Positions 56,056-60,000 of a stretch of DNA of 60,000 nucleotides are shown here, piece by piece (the stretch's first letter is position 1; the number at the start of each line of letters is the position of its first letter). The notes beneath the pieces were generated by a model. It saw only the letters and a list, made by a program, of their open reading frames with translations, did no database searches and was not told the origin of the DNA. The translations under genes and the position numbers were made by a program. Where the stretch lies: the NCBI RefSeq assembly GCF_000003815.2, contig NC_049993.1, positions 4,281,555 through 4,341,554 of the forward strand, written 5' to 3'. Source of the stretch: Branchiostoma floridae. Taxonomy: Eukaryota > Chordata > Leptocardii > Amphioxiformes > Branchiostomatidae.

Positions 56056-58920
56056 CAGCTTATTTTGCCAGTTCAAACATTCGAAAGAAATGTCAAAGTT
56101 ATGGACATGATTTGCTAATACCGTTTGTCTATCCATCAACGTTAATCGAAAGCGACCATGAGCTTTCATGAATGAATAAAGGTTCAAACAAAACAATAGA
56201 CGATACGTCTGGGCTCAGTGGAGGCTGAAAAACACCAGGAACAAGACTGGCAATAAAAATATTATTGCCATGACGACGATTGAGGTGAACAACAATACAG
56301 CTCAAATCAGAAATAGACTGGAACTTCCCTGTCGCACTATCCCTGGCACAATATACTAGCCCACCTGTAACATAAACCTACAGCCAGCAGAAATGTACTA
56401 TCCCTGGTACAGCACAATGGTCTGCCAGTAACCTAAACCTACATCTGAGCACTACAGTGTGTAGTGGAGAATAAAAAATAAGGAAGAACCAACTGTTTCC
56501 AGCACTTCCGTCCTTGAATGACTTTCTTGCACCTAACCCACATGGCTGTTCTACTTTGTAATATTGCAGTCCTTGGATAGTATAATAGGCCTTGAACAAT
56601 TATATTTGGCTCTGAATATGATAACCATTTGGATGCCATCATTCAAGATCATGACCTCTATATGAAGTATTTCCTGTCTGCCTGTGGCGTATGGCTTGAA
56701 CAAGCTCTAGAAAAGAAAATGTATCCTTCATAATGTCATAATATAACATAACATAACATAACAACCAAGACAACGTGATCTATTGTGCAGAGTTTCCCTG
56801 TCTACCACTTTAGTTTCAAAGGACAAATTCCTCCAGGGAGCCAGTGTGACCTACATTCCACCATTGCATACCATTCCATTTTTTTTTGGGGGGGGGGGGG
56901 TCTTGCATACCCAGCATACTGCATTCCTGTGGAAAAATGCCTGTGCAATTCCTAGAATTTTTGCAGACTGCACGCAATATATACCACTTGACGACTCCCC
57001 TGAGGCGTCGTCAAAATTGCTGAATATCACAAACTCTCCAGCCTACGTGATTGCAGGGTAGAATTCTCGGGTAAGCTTATGCTTATAAAAGTCTCTTGTC
57101 AGTGAATTGTTTTATAGAGTTGGCATTTCGATAGTCACTATTTTATTGATACACAACGTTTTGGTAGATATTGTAGGAGGTAGAGGCAGTCATTGCCAGT
57201 CAATATTACCATGAGTCAGGTAGCAGAACGTCTACTGAAACCTGAACGGACTATCTCGGGATACGAAAGAACATTATCTTAACTTGAGCTTTCATTGAAG
57301 CAACTTTAAGACAGATTTTGCGAGTCTAGGGTAGAATGAAAAGGTTTATATAAAATTATATATATATTTAGAAAACTGGAAAAACTAAAATATGGATTGA
57401 ATCCCATATAAACTTGCGTTACCAGAGACAAGATGTACAACACCATTGTAACACGCCTTTGATCATTCTTAGATTTCAACGTAATAGATCAAGTATTATT
57501 AAAATGAAGGAAGCATGTCATTTGTGACCCAATATCCGTTTGTTTTCAATTTCTGAAACGTCTTAAGTGTTGTGACTTTGTTCTTGTTCATATTAGATTG
57601 TCGAATTTGCGGAAACAAAGCCCTATTATACTCTTAATTTAAACCCCTTTGCGAGCCTTTATCAATTTCCCCATTCCCGAAAAGCCGAAAATTTGGCAAT
57701 TTGACGGTCGTTTAGCGACTTTTCAAGGGGCGGCGCAGAGTGGTACTGCAGATTAGGGTATGATAGGGTATGTAGTCCAGACTTGTAAAAATGTGAAAAT
57801 GTAAATGAGATTAGACTTAAAGCGGGTGAAAACTTTCCCAAATAGATCCAGACGTCTTCATCCACATCCAGGATGACCTTTAACGCTTTTAGAAGCACTA
57901 TTAGATATAAAAACGGTCAAACTTAAGGCGCCCCTTGAGGAGCCCAAGTGACACTACCGAAGCGCCACCTACATTTATGTGTAGATACATTCTCGCACGT
58001 TTTGAGATATTTGGACATCATCCGTCATGGCTTTCACAACCTTGGCATTTATTCAACTGCACATCAGGTCATGTATAGAGTAAGGGGCTGTCAGAGAAGC
58101 CCGGTTATCACCAAGACAACGTGACGCGTTATAAAAATTACAATTGTGAGCTGTATATTTTACCATTAGTTTATTCAAATAAGACATAACAGATTGAGGT
58201 TTTCAGGTAAGAGGCAATATGGATCCTGCATTTGCAGTAACAGAGGACTCAGTGAGATGTACTTGTAGTTATTAAACTACCTGAACAACGAAAATTAGAC
58301 ATTCCCATGACAACAGCCAATCAACTATACCAAATTTGGCCAGTATATCATTACATACATAAAAGTGTTTTACATGAAATACATTTAATGTTGTTTGAAA
58401 AAAGTTAGCATCCGTGTAAAGAACGCAAAATTCTTCTTCATAAAATCATGATGATTTCCCATCATGATGTGTTCACTTTTCATCAGACTCAATCACCAGT
58501 TTCTGTGACATAGCATAATGTTTATGAAAATAATTTTATAAACACTAAATCCGTTATTACTGTTCATCGCTAACGTTGGTAGGCTATATTGTTTTAGAAG
58601 ACCGTTTGATAATCTAAATTTTACACTCATACCTGTAGACTTCTTGTCTCCCTCGCAGACTGCCCGTCAAACGGCTCCCCCGGCGTTCATGCAAGTAACT
58701 CACAAAACTTACATCATTCGGAAAGGAAAGTTGAATATATTGAAAGACAAACCAACAAAACCCCAAACCATTGCATTTGTTCAACGTCTTCTTGTGTCAC
58801 GGAACAGGTTAGAAATTGGGATGTGGTGGCCTTCCAGAAATCCAGGACACTCGACCACTTCTATTGACAAAATGTCATTTGTGACACAATATGCAGTTGT
58901 TTGGTTTGTCAAATGTCTTC
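56056..58920. other. No supported gene; one possible micro-exon
   Basis: Simple (ATAAC)n near 56741-56765 and a T9-G12 junction near 56880-56900. At 58661 an acceptor with a good pyrimidine tract (GTCTCCCTCGCAG) is followed by a short open stretch (CPSNGSPGVH) and a GTAACT donor, but no partner exon is visible. The minus frame 57662-57898 shows no known domain. Confidence 0.4.
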
Positions 58921-58929
58921 AATATTGTT

Positions 58930-59645
58930 ACCTCCATGAAATGTCATGGAATGGAGGTTATATTTTCTGTTATGTGTCTCTGTCTGTGTAGATGATTACT
59001 CAAGAACGGCTGGATGGATTGGTTTCATACTTGTTGTGTTGGTGGGGTGTGATGAAAGCTCGAATCGATGAGATCTTGGGAGCCGTATCTGTTGTTATAA
59101 TTGATGTAATAATATCAGAAATCACCCCTATATTTGAGATATATTGGTACAGGCATCGTGCTGTATGTGTTTGTTAATGGGCTTAGCTGCAAGCAGATAG
59201 TGAGGTGACAGCTGTTAGGGGAACCCCCAGTAGTTTTATTTATGTCTGCTTAGGACTGTTTGAAATATTTGTAACAGTTGGCACAGTAGTTACCTCCATG
59301 AAATGTCATGGAGGTTATATTTTCTGTTATGTGTCTCTGTCTGTGTACAAGATTACTCAAGAACGGCTGGATGGATTGGTTTCATACTTGTTGTGTTGGT
59401 GGGCTGCGATGAAAGCTAGAAAAGATGTGATTTTGGGCGCCGTATCTGTCGTTATAATCGATGTAGTAATATCAGAAATCCCCCCTATATCTGCGATATA
59501 TTAGAACAGGCATCGTGCTTTAAGTGTTTGTTAATGGGCTTAGCTCCAAGCAGATAGTGAGGTGATTTGTATGACAGCTGTTTGGGGAACCCCGAGTTTT
59601 TTTAATATGATAATTAGTTTTATTTATGTCTGCTTAGGATATTAT
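58930..59645 (+). repeat. Tandem duplication of a 362-bp unit
   Basis: Two units, 58930-59291 and 59292 to about 59645, each starting with the palindrome ACCTCC-ATGAAATGTCAT-GGAGGT and sharing GATTACTCAAGAACGGCTGG, TTGTTAATGGGCTTAGCT and TTTATGTCTGCTTAGGA. They differ by scattered substitutions and small indels. Likely part of a repeat family; no coding domain is seen. Confidence 0.85.
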
Positions 59646-60000
59646 GGAGATGTGAAGCGTAAGTATAATTGTAAGAAGTTGAGGTACATTTAACGGTAAT
59701 GCTTAACAGGTATGGATGTCTCACATACTGTACTGCTGATTTGAGTGACATGGTGATTAAAATTCCATTAGGTCCTCTCATCTTAGATGGGTTGGGTGTC
59801 AGCAGTTTTATGGGCGATACAGATGTTCTGATTTCGTTACGATAAGGGACAGTTGTTAGTTGTCTCTTTCGTAGCCAATGGTACTTGTTTTTTAGCAGAC
59901 GGGGTTGGCGCCAAGTATTCATCTTACAGTTGATGTAGGGCTATCAGAGGAAAGTGTGCATCTCATTTTTGTACCGTGTGAACAGCTGATGTTATGACAT
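59646..60000. other. No gene seen
   Basis: The 100-codon minus frame 59620-59922 overlaps the repeat end and has no recognisable feature. Confidence 0.4.

Noticed and set aside
1-60000. CRISPR array, prokaryotic operon or phage-type defence system
   Set aside because: No regularly spaced direct repeats or bacterial genes. Introns and transposons are clearly those of an animal genome.

Overview
The window looks like genomic DNA of a cephalochordate (amphioxus, Branchiostoma-like). The inference rests on compact multi-exon animal genes with GT-AG introns, deuterostome-type Toll-like receptor genes, proteins close to vertebrate TECR and EFCAB7, and a very dense load of short DNA transposons, tRNA-derived SINEs and 5'-truncated non-LTR elements. 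No species marker was tested.

Layout. 1-5705 (minus): TECR, the very-long-chain enoyl-CoA reductase, twelve exons whose 3' end runs off the window; its introns hold two SINE copies and three MITEs. 5706-5856: its promoter region, with a DR1-like nuclear receptor site inside a short palindrome. 5857-23700: mostly gene-poor and transposon-rich, with non-LTR 3' ends, MITEs, a long TG microsatellite, one unrecognised GC-rich reading frame (13444-14295, minus) and one orphan coding-like exon (18606-18851, plus).

23746-53574 (plus): EFCAB7, seventeen coding exons that join in phase. It encodes the EF-hand protein that anchors the EVC/EVC2 complex at the base of cilia in Hedgehog signalling. Its second coding intron is 13.35 kb and holds two Toll-like receptor genes on the opposite strand. 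One is an intact receptor with two cysteine clusters (28876-31896). The other (36553-39722) has a short ectodomain and two tandem TIR domains in one frame, the first of which is split by a truncated non-LTR retrotransposon. 53575-60000: EFCAB7 3' UTR and repeat-rich sequence with no recognised gene.

The three recognised gene systems (lipid elongation, ciliary Hedgehog signalling, innate immunity) have no evident functional link. The most notable features are the tandem-TIR receptor and its retrotransposon break, near-identical TIR copies between receptors with divergent ectodomains, a 1.55-kb near-perfect palindrome inside a larger transposon-like unit, a partial duplication of an EFCAB7 exon, and transposon families dated by clean target-site duplications. 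Exon boundaries are read by eye from splice signals, phase and remembered family sequences; no alignment was run.
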